Assembly: GCA_009694125.1 (NCBI GenBank)
Contig: SHVT01000012.1
Location: 1-34,433, forward strand
From: Rhodospirillaceae bacterium
GTDB lineage: Bacteria; Pseudomonadota; Alphaproteobacteria; CACIAM-22H2
Reading direction: 5' to 3'
DNA: 34,433 nt
Both the position numbers and the translations under genes were made by a program. Positions 1 through 7,473 of the stretch are shown piece by piece. The notes under the pieces were generated by a model. It was given only the letters and a program-made list of their open reading frames with translations. It had not been told where the DNA came from and made no database searches. Each line of letters begins with the position of its first letter. Position 1 is the first letter of the stretch.

Positions 1-77
1 GCGTTTCGGTTCCTGATCACGGCTTCCAGACGAACCCGGTCAGCCGACGTGACGGTGATGGATATCCCGGTGCGCAT
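1..77 (-). CDS. IS630-type transposase, N-terminal fragment cut by window edge
   Basis: Reading the minus strand from the ATG at 77 gives 25 residues beginning MRTGISITVTSADRVRLEA and running off the window at base 1. This opening (MRTG-ITV---DR-RLEA) is characteristic of IS630-family transposases, DDE enzymes that insert at TA. Only the start is visible, so completeness cannot be judged. No terminal inverted repeat could be recognised between 78 and 131. The call rests on recognition of the N-terminal signature alone. Confidence 0.6.
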   Translation of the reverse strand, partial: MRTGISITVTSADRVRLEAVIRNRN

Positions 78-131
78 GCGCCAGACTCGCACGCGCAACG
101 CACGAGGGGAATCCCAACCAGGACTCTTTCG

Positions 132-929
132 TCAGGCAGGGGCCACTAGCTCCGGCGCGGTCGTGCCGCCGGCGCTGGAGGCTTCCTCTTCCTTGGGCGC
201 GGCCGCCGCGGCGGCGGGCGCGGAACCGAACAGTTTGGCCGCGCGCGCGATCATTTCGGCGAAGGGCACGTCTTCCTTGTTCGTCGCGAAAAACCAGACA
301 TGGCCGAAGGGATCGACGAGCTTTCCGGAGCGATCGCCATAGAACTGGTCGGCGACCGGGCGCAACACCCGCGCCCCGGCGGCGACCGCCTGAGCGAACA
401 GGGTATCCACATCTTCGACATATAGATGGATGGTCACCGGCGAACCGCCCAGGGCATGCGGGCTGAGCACATCCATGTCGGGATATTCCTCGGAAATCAT
501 GATCGAGGCGTCGCCGATCTTGAATTCGGCATGGCCGATCTTGTCGCCATGCGGCATGCGCATCAATTCGAGGGCGTTGAACGCGCGGCCATAAAATTCA
601 AGAGCGGCGGCGCAATCGCGGACCGCGAGATAAGGCGTGGCGACGCGGCGGTTGTCCGGGATCAGCTTGGGTTTCGACGGAAGCGGGGCCGCTTTGCGTT
701 TGGCCGCGGCTTTGGCCGGCGCGGTCCTGGCTTTGGTCTTGGTTTTGGCCGCGGCTTTACGCGCGGGCGCTCGTTTGGCCGCGGCTGGGGCCAGCCGCTT
801 GGCGGCGGCTTTCTTGCGTGGCGGCGCGCGTTTGACCGTTTGGGCCTTGGCCGGCGCCTTGGCCGTCATCTTGGGCCGGGCTTTGGCTTTTGCCTTGGGC
901 TTTGACTTGGGTTTTGCTCGAGCGGCCAT
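132..929 (-). CDS. VOC-family (glyoxalase-like) protein with histone H1-like N-terminal tail
   Basis: The start is taken at ATG 929, preceded by a GGGAG Shine-Dalgarno; an upstream in-frame start at 971 has none. Residues 1 to about 95 are almost only Lys, Ala, Pro and Arg, like histone H1 or AlgP-type tails that bind nucleic acid. Residues ~100-220 form a VOC domain of the PhnB/YcdJ-like kind, with ATPYLAVRD, the ALEFYGRAF motif, ISEEYPD and a C-terminal DPFGHVWFFATNKEDV signature. The end is an Ala/Glu-rich low-complexity tail. VOC proteins of this class are small metal-site enzymes or resistance proteins of diverse substrate, so the reaction cannot be named. The gene is divergent from rpsU. 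The basic tail is the odd feature: it may tether the protein to DNA or RNA (inference). Confidence 0.85.
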   Translation of the reverse strand: MAARAKPKSKPKAKAKARPKMTAKAPAKAQTVKRAPPRKKAAAKRLAPAAAKRAPARKAAAKTKTKARTAPAKAAAKRKAAPLPSKPKLIPDNRRVATPYLAVRDCAAALEFYGRAFNALELMRMPHGDKIGHAEFKIGDASIMISEEYPDMDVLSPHALGGSPVTIHLYVEDVDTLFAQAVAAGARVLRPVADQFYGDRSGKLVDPFGHVWFFATNKEDVPFAEMIARAAKLFGSAPAAAAAAPKEEEASSAGGTTAPELVAPA

Positions 930-1146
930 GTGAGTCTCCCGGCTTTCTGCGATGACGACAACGTGGCGCAAGCCAATGGCGAAATCGGACCTACACTATT
1001 CGCGCGGCCATCGCCGGTCAAATGACGGCCGCGCGCAAGCAACCCAAGGACTTCACAGAATTATCGCGAGATGATAGAAAACGGGCTTTCGGTCAACCGG
1101 TACCTGCCTCAAGTGCTTGCCTCGATGAAAGGAGAACTGTCGGAAC

Positions 1147-1350
1147 GTGCAAGTCATCGTCCGCGACAACAATGTCGATCAAGCCCTCCGCGTGCTGAAA
1201 AAGAAGATGCAGCGCGAGGGCATCTTTCGGGAAATGAAACTCCGCCGTCATTTCGAGAAGCCATCGGAACGCAGAGCCCGCGAAGCGGCCGAGGCGGTTC
1301 GCCGCCAGCGCAAGCTGGTGCGCAAGCGCATGGAGCGTGAGGGCTTCTGA
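1147..1350 (+). CDS. rpsU: 30S ribosomal protein S21
   Basis: The 67-residue product begins [15 protein letters not shown] and matches bS21 over its full length, including the [14 protein letters not shown] segment and the basic C-terminal helix. bS21 sits in the small subunit near the anti-Shine-Dalgarno end of 16S rRNA and aids translation initiation. The start is GTG at 1147, with AAAGGAGA at about 1128-1135 as ribosome binding site; the ATG at 1125 is out of frame. The last bases overlap the start of the following unknown gene, so the two may be translationally coupled. Confidence 0.97.
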   Translation: MQVIVRDNNVDQALRVLKKKMQREGIFREMKLRRHFEKPSERRAREAAEAVRRQRKLVRKRMEREGF

Positions 1351-1840
1351 CCACCCCTCCGGACCCAGGCGGACTCGGACACTTCCCAAAACGCCGGTTC
1401 TCGCCACGGAGCACGCCGCCATACCCGCCCGGCGTCGCCGTTCGCGCGCCATCATCGTCCACACCATCGATCATGCCCGCGCCGCGCTGGGCGCCGCGGC
1501 CGAACTTGGCGTGACCGTGACTTTGCTGAGTCCGCCGGGAGCGGCGGGTTACGCCGGGATCGGGTATTTCCACAAGACGATCGAGTTGGCCGCGGCCGAA
1601 CATCCAAATGTTGCCTTCTCCGCGATCCTCGATTGCGCGGCGGAGGCGGGCAGGGTGCTGGCGGCGTTTCGACGCGGCGTGAAATGTGTGCGTTTCCATG
1701 GGGCGGCGACGGTGGCCGTGAAACTGGCCGCGATCGGCGCACAATCCGGCGCCACATTGGCTTCGCGCACGCCGCGCGCCCTCGATTTGCGCTGGGTCGA
1801 GGACCCGGCGGCGGCATGCCGGGCCTGGCTCGCCGCCTAG
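1337..1840 (+). CDS. conserved hypothetical protein between rpsU and thiE
   Basis: I do not recognise a characterised family. The recognisable part starts near residue 37 with [15 protein letters not shown] and continues with [29 protein letters not shown] and [12 protein letters not shown], a regular alternation of strands and helices rich in Ala, as in a small alpha/beta fold. The GTG at 1337 overlaps rpsU by 14 bases. The first ~35 residues are Arg/Pro-rich and unconvincing, so the true start may lie downstream at a non-ATG codon. It is soluble, with no signal peptide or membrane segment. Position 5' of thiE suggests co-transcription but does not establish a thiamine role. Confidence 0.6.
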   Translation: MRASDHPSGPRRTRTLPKTPVLATEHAAIPARRRRSRAIIVHTIDHARAALGAAAELGVTVTLLSPPGAAGYAGIGYFHKTIELAAAEHPNVAFSAILDCAAEAGRVLAAFRRGVKCVRFHGAATVAVKLAAIGAQSGATLASRTPRALDLRWVEDPAAACRAWLAA

Positions 1841-1894
1841 AATTGCGCTGCGGCGCAACCTACGTATACCGGCCGGAAGGTTGACCGAGACGCC

Positions 1895-2536
1895 ATGACA
1901 ATCGCGCGCTGTCGCCTCTATCTGATAACGCCGCCACGGATCGACGCGGCCGTCTTTAAGCTGGCGCTGGCCCAGGCCTTGGATGCGGGCGGTGTGGGTT
2001 GCGTGCAAATCCGCATCAAGGACGAAGACGACGATGCCGTGCGCGCCGCCATCCGCGCCCTCCAGCCCGTCTGCCAAGACCGCGGCGTGGCCGCGATTCT
2101 CAACGACCGTCCCGACCTCGCCGCCGAGTTCGGTCTCGACGGCGTGCATATCGGCCAGGAGGACTGCCCCTATGCCGAAGCACGGCGGCTGGTCGGGCGC
2201 GATGCAATCGTGGGCGTGACCTGCCACGGCTCGCGTCACCTCGCCATCGACGCGGCGGATGCGGGCGCTGATTATGTCGCATTCGGCGCGTTCTATCCGA
2301 CGGCGACAAAGGTGGCCAAGGACGAGGCCAACCCCGAAATCCTGAGATGGTGGAGCGAGACGATGACCGTCCCCTGCGTCGCCATCGGCGGCATCGCGGT
2401 TGAAAATTGCGGGCCGCTGGTGCGGGCGGGCGCCGATTTTCTCGCCGTCTCCAGCGGCGTATGGCTCCATCCCGGCGGTGCCGCGCAGGCGGTCAAGGAT
2501 TTCAACGCGGCCATCGACCAAGCCCTTGCGGCCTGA
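1895..2536 (+). CDS. thiE: thiamine phosphate synthase
   Basis: This 213-residue TIM-barrel enzyme joins HMP-pyrophosphate and the thiazole phosphate to give thiamine monophosphate. Family motifs appear in order: [11 protein letters not shown] near residue 38 (substrate pyrophosphate side), LNDRPDLA at ~68, GVHIGQED at ~82, GVTCHGS at ~106, the [11 protein letters not shown] phosphate loop at ~129, [11 protein letters not shown] at ~160 and AVSSGVW at ~183. Length is normal for ThiE. No TPP riboswitch was seen upstream; the 54-base gap to the previous gene is too short for one. Confidence 0.95.
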   Translation: MTIARCRLYLITPPRIDAAVFKLALAQALDAGGVGCVQIRIKDEDDDAVRAAIRALQPVCQDRGVAAILNDRPDLAAEFGLDGVHIGQEDCPYAEARRLVGRDAIVGVTCHGSRHLAIDAADAGADYVAFGAFYPTATKVAKDEANPEILRWWSETMTVPCVAIGGIAVENCGPLVRAGADFLAVSSGVWLHPGGAAQAVKDFNAAIDQALAA

Positions 2537-2678
2537 GCGCTCGTGGCGCCAATTATCCCCGGCGGATGGCAATCCGCCCCCGGCGACGCCATACTCTGTT
2601 AGAGTGTCGGTCCGCTCAGGATACCCTTTTGCTGCACTGGGATATGTGCAAGCGGCGAGATTCGGCCAGGAGGCCAAT

Positions 2679-3122
2679 ATGAAGAAGAACAATCCGTTCG
2701 GCGAAATCGACGTCGCGGCGATGATGGAAAAATTCAAGGTTCCCGCCACCGACATCGGTCAGATGATGGCCGGCCAGCAGAAGAACATGGAAGCGATGAA
2801 GGCCGCCAGTCAGTTGATGGTCGAGGGCATGCAGGCGATGGCCCAGCGCCAGACCCAGATGCTCCAGCAGATGATGAGCGAACTCATGTCCAATGGGACG
2901 GCCAAGGACGAAGCCGGCGAACCCAAGGACAAGGGCCGCGAGGCACTCCGCAGCATGGTCCTTAACATGCTGGAATTGCAGGCGATGGCGACCAAATCCA
3001 AGGACGCGGCCATGGTTCCGATCTTCAAGCGGATGAAGGAAGACATGGCCGAGAAGCGGATCGCCAAGGGTAAAGGACTGGTCGCGGAAAAAGGCCCGAA
3101 GGCGCAATTCGCCGGGAAATAG
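2679..3122 (+). CDS. phasin family protein
   Basis: The start is ATG 2679, preceded by a strong AGGAGG ribosome binding site at 2669-2674; the frame upstream is not coding-like. The 147-residue product has the phasin pattern: a short N-terminus (NPFGEIDVAAMMEKFKVP), then a Met/Gln-rich amphipathic helix (AGQQKNMEAMKAASQLM, AMAQRQTQMLQQMM), then a second helix and a Lys-rich tail. Phasins coat polyhydroxyalkanoate granules and control granule number and size. The product is unusually rich in Met. No PHA synthase is in the window, so the granule role is inferred from the family. A terminator-like hairpin follows the gene. Confidence 0.8.
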   Translation: MKKNNPFGEIDVAAMMEKFKVPATDIGQMMAGQQKNMEAMKAASQLMVEGMQAMAQRQTQMLQQMMSELMSNGTAKDEAGEPKDKGREALRSMVLNMLELQAMATKSKDAAMVPIFKRMKEDMAEKRIAKGKGLVAEKGPKAQFAGK

Positions 3123-3163
3123 ACCCCCCCCCGCCGCTGGGAATTGAACACTCGACGCAGTAT

Positions 3164-3190
3164 CGTTGGAGCGCAAGCGACGCTCCAACG
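3164..3190 (+). other. perfect 10-bp hairpin downstream of the phasin gene
   Basis: CGTTGGAGCG at 3164-3173 pairs exactly with CGCTCCAACG at 3181-3190 around a 7-base loop. No T-run follows, so it is not a classical terminator by itself. It may protect the mRNA 3' end or act with the T-run hairpin 30 bases downstream. Confidence 0.5.
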
Positions 3191-3219
3191 CCTGCCGTTC
3201 GAGACTTGTCGGCTTTCAA

Positions 3220-3248
3220 TCGGCGGTGCTCCGCCGAGGCCTTTTTTT
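3220..3248 (+). terminator. Rho-independent terminator between phasin gene and efp
   Basis: A 7-bp stem, TCGGCGG/CCGCCGA, with loop TGCT spans 3220-3237. It is followed after GGC-C by a run of seven T at 3242-3248. It separates the thiE/phasin unit from efp, implying that efp has its own promoter in 3250-3370. Confidence 0.6.
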
Positions 3249-3370
3249 GACCGGCGCGGCAACGCGGCCGGCGGCGCGCCCCCGGCGCCGGGCGAGGGCG
3301 ACGGCGCGGTTGTGCCGTCCCGGTCAAGCTGGTAGGGTCCGCCCCGCTTTTCATTCCCCCGGACATTTTC

Positions 3371-3937
3371 ATGAAGATCAACGGCAACGAAATCCGCATC
3401 GGCTACGTCATCGAGTGGCAGGGTCGCCAATACACGGTGATCAAGGCCAACTACGTAAGCCCAGGCAAAGGCGGCGCCTTTACCCAGTTGGAAATGCGCG
3501 ACGTGCGCGGCGGCTCCAAGACCAACGTCAAGGTGCGCTCCGACGAAACCGTGGAGCGCCTCCATGTCGATGAAAAGGACTGCACCTATCTGTTCGCCGA
3601 CGGTGAAAACCTGACCTTCATGGACACCGAAAATTACGAACAGATGTCGGTCAGCAAGGACCTGGTCGGCGAGGCCGCGGATTTCCTGCAAGACGGAATG
3701 CCGGTCACGGTCAACACCATCGAAGGCTCCCCGGTCGCGGTGAACCTGCCGACCAGCGTGACGATGGTCGTGGCGGAGGCCGACCCGGTGGTGCGGGGAC
3801 AGACCGCCGCCTCGTCCTACAAGCCGGCGATCCTGGAAAACGGCGTGCGCGTCATGGTCCCGCCCTTCATCGAAAAAGGCACGCGCATCGTCGTCAACAT
3901 CGCCGAGCGCAGCTATATGGAACGGGCGAAGGATTAG
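3371..3937 (+). CDS. efp: translation elongation factor P
   Basis: The 188-residue product has the full three-domain EF-P architecture and normal length. EF-P binds between the P and E sites of the ribosome and relieves stalling at polyproline. The loop that reaches the peptidyl-transferase centre reads YVSPGKGGA with Lys33 at the tip, the residue that EpmA-type enzymes beta-lysylate in many proteobacteria. The C-terminal OB domain contains ASSYKPAILENGVRVMVPPFI. The extremely proline-rich OmpA-like protein two genes downstream (4908-6137) is the sort of product whose translation would depend on EF-P (inference). suhB follows 28 bases downstream. Confidence 0.97.
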   Translation: MKINGNEIRIGYVIEWQGRQYTVIKANYVSPGKGGAFTQLEMRDVRGGSKTNVKVRSDETVERLHVDEKDCTYLFADGENLTFMDTENYEQMSVSKDLVGEAADFLQDGMPVTVNTIEGSPVAVNLPTSVTMVVAEADPVVRGQTAASSYKPAILENGVRVMVPPFIEKGTRIVVNIAERSYMERAKD

Positions 3938-3965
3938 CGCCGGTCCGCGTGGAGCCGGATAAAAT

Positions 3966-4778
3966 ATGGCAGTCCGCTCCCCCACCATCAACATCATGGA
4001 AAAGGCCGTGCGCAAGGCCGCGCGCGGACTCGTGCGGGATTTCGGCGAAGTCGAGCATCTTCAAGTTTCGATCAAGGGACCGGCGGATTTCGTCACCTCG
4101 GCCGATACCAAGGCGGAGAACATTCTGCGCGGCGAGCTGCGCCAGGCCCGGCCCGATTACGGCTTCCTGATGGAGGAGGCCGGCCGCGTCGATGGCGACG
4201 GCCGCCATCGTTGGCTCGTCGATCCGCTCGACGGCACCACCAATTTCCTGCACGGCATCCCGCATTTCGCCATTTCGGTCGCGCTTGAACGCGATGGCGA
4301 GCTGGTGGCGGCGATCATTCTCGATCCCCTGCGCGACGAGACCTTCTGGGCGGAAAAGGGTGGCGGCGCCTTCGTCAACGACCGCAGGCTGCGTGTCTCC
4401 GCCCGCCGCGAGATCGCCAACGCCGTCATCGCCACCGGCATCCCCCATCGCGATCGCGGCGATCATGCGACCTATCTGCCGATGCTGACGCGGGTCATGG
4501 AAGCTACCGCCGGAATCCGCCGTTTCGGCTCGGCCGCGCTCGACCTCGCCTGGGTCGCCGCCGCCCGTTACGACGGATTTTTCGAAACCTCCCTCAGCGC
4601 CTGGGATATCGCAGCCGGCATCCTGCTGGTGCGCGAGGCGGGCGGTTATGTCAGCGAAATCGGCGGCGGCCACGACATGCTGGGCAGCGGCACCGTCCTC
4701 GCGGCCAACACCCATCTCCACTTGCCGCTCGGCCATTTGCTGCGGCCGGCGACTCCCGGTTCGGCCGTGAAGCGGTAG
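3966..4778 (+). CDS. suhB: inositol monophosphatase family protein (SuhB)
   Basis: This 270-residue member of the Li+-sensitive Mg2+-dependent phosphatases hydrolyses inositol-1-phosphate or related substrates; in E. coli SuhB also acts in ribosomal antitermination. Metal-binding motifs are all present: MEEAG near residue 60, DPLDGTTNFLHGIPHF near 84-99, and SAWDIAAGILLVREAGG near 210. The start ATG at 3966 lies 28 bases after efp, a gene order common in alphaproteobacteria. The final ~15 residues, after HLPLGHLL, are a low-complexity extension. Confidence 0.93.
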   Translation: MAVRSPTINIMEKAVRKAARGLVRDFGEVEHLQVSIKGPADFVTSADTKAENILRGELRQARPDYGFLMEEAGRVDGDGRHRWLVDPLDGTTNFLHGIPHFAISVALERDGELVAAIILDPLRDETFWAEKGGGAFVNDRRLRVSARREIANAVIATGIPHRDRGDHATYLPMLTRVMEATAGIRRFGSAALDLAWVAAARYDGFFETSLSAWDIAAGILLVREAGGYVSEIGGGHDMLGSGTVLAANTHLHLPLGHLLRPATPGSAVKR

Positions 4779-4830
4779 AGCCGTGAAGCGGTAGAATCGC
4801 CGGCGCGGGCCGGGGAATAGCGGTTTGCCA

Positions 4831-4847
4831 TGATTTTGGCCAAATCA
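4831..4847. promoter_or_regulatory. inverted repeat in the AT-richer leader of the OmpA-like gene
   Basis: TGATTT and AAATCA flank a 5-base TGGCC centre. The stretch 4828-4890 is clearly less GC-rich than its surroundings and codes poorly, which fits a promoter or operator region. No regulator can be assigned. Confidence 0.25.
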
Positions 4848-4907
4848 GTTGTTCCAATGGCGGCGCTTCGTTATTCTTCATTCCAGATGGACGATTCGAC
4901 GCGCAAC

Positions 4908-6137
4908 ATGAGCCGCGATCAGGTGAAATCGCGCGTAGCAGAAGGCACGGCGGAGATCTTCCACGCCGGCCCTGGGCGCGTGGCGTTCCGCGCCTTGCTT
5001 GGCGCGGTTTTCGCGCTGGTCGCATTCGACGCGCTGGCGCAGCAGCAATTCCTCAATCGCGGCCGGCGCGGCGCCGACGTGACCGTCGATCCAAGCGTGA
5101 TCGAGGATCTCGGTCCGCGGCGTACGCTCCAGCAGCTTCTCCTGCCCGATTACACGCGGCAGAGCGTCGCCCCGGTCAGGCTGCGGCCGCCGGCTCCCGC
5201 GACAACCGCGTCTCGCCAGCCCGCCGCCAACACGGCGCGCCCCCCGGCCAACCGGTCGGCGACGGCCGCGGCGCCACCGCGAACGATCGCGCCCCAAACC
5301 GCGCAGCCGGCACCGGCGGCCCCAGCGCCTGAGTCGGCCGGGCAACGCCCGCCCCAAACCGCCGCGTTGCCCACCTTGCGCCCGCCGGCTTCGGATTCAG
5401 GCCGGCCTCGCCCGGCGGCTCCGGATTCAGGCGGGCCTCGCCCGCCGGCTCCAGACCTAAACGTGCCCCGACCGGCGGGCCCGCTCGCGACGCTGCAGCC
5501 GCCGCCGGCGCCACAGCGCCCACCGGTCGCCAGCGCGCCCCCGGCCAGCCCACCGGCAGCTGCGCCGCCGCCCGTGGCCAATGCGCCGCGCCCGGCGCCG
5601 GGAGCCACGGCCCCGCCCCCACCCGACATAACGCCCAGCCCGCCGCCGCAGGTTCCGCCGCGCGCACCGGTGACGGCGCAGGCGACCGCGCCGCCGCCAC
5701 CCTTGCCGCCAGCCGCCACGTCCACGCCTCCCGCCGCCGCGCGTCCGGCCCCGCCGGCTTCCGCTCCTCCGACCGCGGCGCGGCCCGCCGCGCCCAATCT
5801 CGCCGCGCTGCCGCCGTCCGGTGCCGCCGCGCCGACCGCCCGCGTTGACTTCAATCTCAATTCCGCCGAACTGTCCGAAACCGGCAAGTCCGTGATCGCC
5901 AACATCGCCGATCAATTGATGAAGGATGACAATTTACGTCTCCAGGTCGTCGCTTATGCCACCGACGGCGAATCGGTGGCCGAAGCCCGGCGCCTGTCGC
6001 TGTCGCGCGCGCTCACCGTGCGCAGCCTGCTTATCGACAAGGGCGTGCGCAGCACGCGCCTCGATGTCAAGGCGCTCGGCACCAAGGCCGATGACGGGCC
6101 CTCCGACCGTGTCGACCTGGTTCTGGTCAAGCGGTGA
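4908..6137 (+). CDS. proline-rich periplasmic protein with C-terminal OmpA-like domain
   Basis: The start is uncertain. ATG 4908 is used here. A GTG at 4980 would give a compact 20-residue signal peptide (MAFRALLGAVFALVAFDALA, cut before QQQ), but neither has a clear ribosome binding site. After the hydrophobic segment comes a short folded stretch (DPSVIEDLGPRRTLQQLLLP), then about 200 residues of Pro/Ala-rich linker containing a 10-residue tandem repeat. The last ~100 residues form an OmpA-like fold: VDFNLNSAELSETGKSVI, then YATDGESVAEARRLSLSRA, with the Asp and Arg used by such domains to hold peptidoglycan. The usual NRRVEI end is replaced by SDRVDLVLV. The linker could span from the inner membrane to the cell wall. 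It immediately precedes a MotA-like channel and a MotB-like partner. Confidence 0.8.
   Translation: MSRDQVKSRVAEGTAEIFHAGPGRVAFRALLGAVFALVAFDALAQQQFLNRGRRGADVTVDPSVIEDLGPRRTLQQLLLPDYTRQSVAPVRLRPPAPATTASRQPAANTARPPANRSATAAAPPRTIAPQTAQPAPAAPAPESAGQRPPQTAALPTLRPPASDSGRPRPAAPDSGGPRPPAPDLNVPRPAGPLATLQPPPAPQRPPVASAPPASPPAAAPPPVANAPRPAPGATAPPPPDITPSPPPQVPPRAPVTAQATAPPPPLPPAATSTPPAAARPAPPASAPPTAARPAAPNLAALPPSGAAAPTARVDFNLNSAELSETGKSVIANIADQLMKDDNLRLQVVAYATDGESVAEARRLSLSRALTVRSLLIDKGVRSTRLDVKALGTKADDGPSDRVDLVLVKR
5392..5481 (+). repeat. 30-bp tandem repeat, about three copies, inside the Pro-rich linker
   Basis: Units begin at 5392, 5422 and (degenerate) 5452. Each encodes ten residues of the type PDSGxPRPxA. 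The first two units are nearly identical at DNA level, so copy number may vary between strains. Confidence 0.7.
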
Positions 6138-6183
6138 AATGGCCGCCGGACTCATCGCTTAGACCCGGGGGGAGGCGGCGTTG

Positions 6184-7470
6184 GTGTCATCGCCCGCGGT
6201 TCCGATAACACCTCCGGGCCAACCGACGGGCGGCAACCGGGCGCGGCGCGGCCTTTTGGGAATGCCGGGTCCCACTCTGGGCGCCGGCGGCGGTTCGGGT
6301 TTCCCGGCGGCGCCCGGGCTCGAGCCGATGAACCGGCCGAGCCGATATCTGACCCGGATGATTCTGTTCCTGGTCGCCGTCCTGGCGATCTGCGCGTTGC
6401 TGTGGGGGCCTCTGGTTCGCGCCTTCATGAACAACCCGCCCCTGAACGGGATGATTCTGGGCGTCCTCATACTCGGCATCGCCTATGTCTTCCGTCAGGT
6501 GATCATGCTCGGCCCCGAGGTCACGTGGCTTGAGAATTTCCGCCGCAACCAGCCCAACCTCAGCACCCAGGCCGCGCCGCATCTCCTGGCGCCGATGGCC
6601 ACGATGCTGGGCGAACGCAAGGGCCGGCTGACCCTATCGACGGCCTCGCAGCGCTCCCTGCTCGACAGCATCGGATCGCGGCTGGACGAGAGCCGCGACA
6701 TCTCGCGTTACCTGATCGGATTGCTGATTTTCCTGGGCCTACTCGGCACGTTTTGGGGCCTGCTCGAGACCGTCAACGCGATCAGCGACGTGATCGGCAA
6801 GCTGACGGTGTCCTCCACCGATGTCGGCCAATTGTTCAACGACTTGAAAGCCGGGCTCAAGGCGCCGCTGTCCGGCATGGGCACGGCCTTCGGAACCTCG
6901 CTGTTCGGTCTCGCCGGCTCGTTGGTGTTGGGTTTTCTCGATCTCCAGGCCAGTCAGGCGCAAAACCGCTTTTACAACGACCTCGAAGAGTGGCTTTCGG
7001 GCATGACCCGCCTGTCGAGCGGCGGCCCCGTGGGCGACGGCGATCAGCCGATCCCGGCCTACATCCAGGCTTTGCTCGAACAAACCGCCGACGGGTTGGA
7101 AAATCTTCAGCGCATCATGGTCCGCGGTGAGGAAAACCGCATTTCCTCGGGCAGCAATCTGTCGGCCCTCACCGAACGCCTGTCGGCGCTGACCGACCAG
7201 ATGCGGGCGGAGCAGAGCCTGATGGTGAAGCTCGCCGAGAATCAGATGGATCTAAAGCCGTTGATCCTGCGTCTATCCGACATCGCGGGCAAATCCGGCT
7301 TCGGGATCGACGATGCGTCGCGTGGCCATATCCGCAACCTCGATCTGCACATGGCGCGCATGATCGAAGACATGACCAACGGCCGCTCCCAGATCATTCA
7401 GGAGCTGCGCAGCGAGATCCGGCTGCTCGCTCGCACCATCGCGGCACTGGCCGAAGAAACCGAGAACTGA
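6184..7470 (+). CDS. MotA/TolQ/ExbB-type proton channel protein
   Basis: Start: GGGGAGG at about 6168-6174 serves either TTG 6181 or GTG 6184; GTG is preferred on spacing and codon. The N-terminal ~55 residues are Gly/Pro-rich. Four membrane segments follow: ~60-80 (MILFLVAVLAICALL), ~90-110, ~180-200 (YLIGLLIFLGLLGTFWGLLE) and ~235-260 (GTSLFGLAGSLVLGFLDL). The third and fourth carry the TolQ/ExbB-like pattern lining a proton path. A long cytoplasmic helical tail (~290-428, SALTERLSALTDQMRAEQ) follows. It overlaps no neighbour but sits 3 bases before its MotB-like partner. It presumably forms a proton-driven stator-like complex across the inner membrane. No flagellar, Tol or TonB genes are nearby, so the task driven is unknown. 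Confidence 0.82.
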   Translation: MSSPAVPITPPGQPTGGNRARRGLLGMPGPTLGAGGGSGFPAAPGLEPMNRPSRYLTRMILFLVAVLAICALLWGPLVRAFMNNPPLNGMILGVLILGIAYVFRQVIMLGPEVTWLENFRRNQPNLSTQAAPHLLAPMATMLGERKGRLTLSTASQRSLLDSIGSRLDESRDISRYLIGLLIFLGLLGTFWGLLETVNAISDVIGKLTVSSTDVGQLFNDLKAGLKAPLSGMGTAFGTSLFGLAGSLVLGFLDLQASQAQNRFYNDLEEWLSGMTRLSSGGPVGDGDQPIPAYIQALLEQTADGLENLQRIMVRGEENRISSGSNLSALTERLSALTDQMRAEQSLMVKLAENQMDLKPLILRLSDIAGKSGFGIDDASRGHIRNLDLHMARMIEDMTNGRSQIIQELRSEIRLLARTIAALAEETEN

Positions 7471-7473
7471 TCC

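Noticed and set aside
426-933. Long plus-strand open frames opposite the VOC gene, rich in Gly/Arg/Phe
   Set aside because: They are antisense shadows of the Lys/Ala codon-biased tail, with no ribosome binding site or recognisable domain.
1895-1960. TPP riboswitch controlling thiE
   Set aside because: The 54-base gap before thiE is too short and shows no THI-box sequence.
4831-4907. Longer N-terminus of the OmpA-like protein from ATG 4830
   Set aside because: The stretch is AT-rich, codes poorly and contains an inverted repeat, so it looks like a promoter region.
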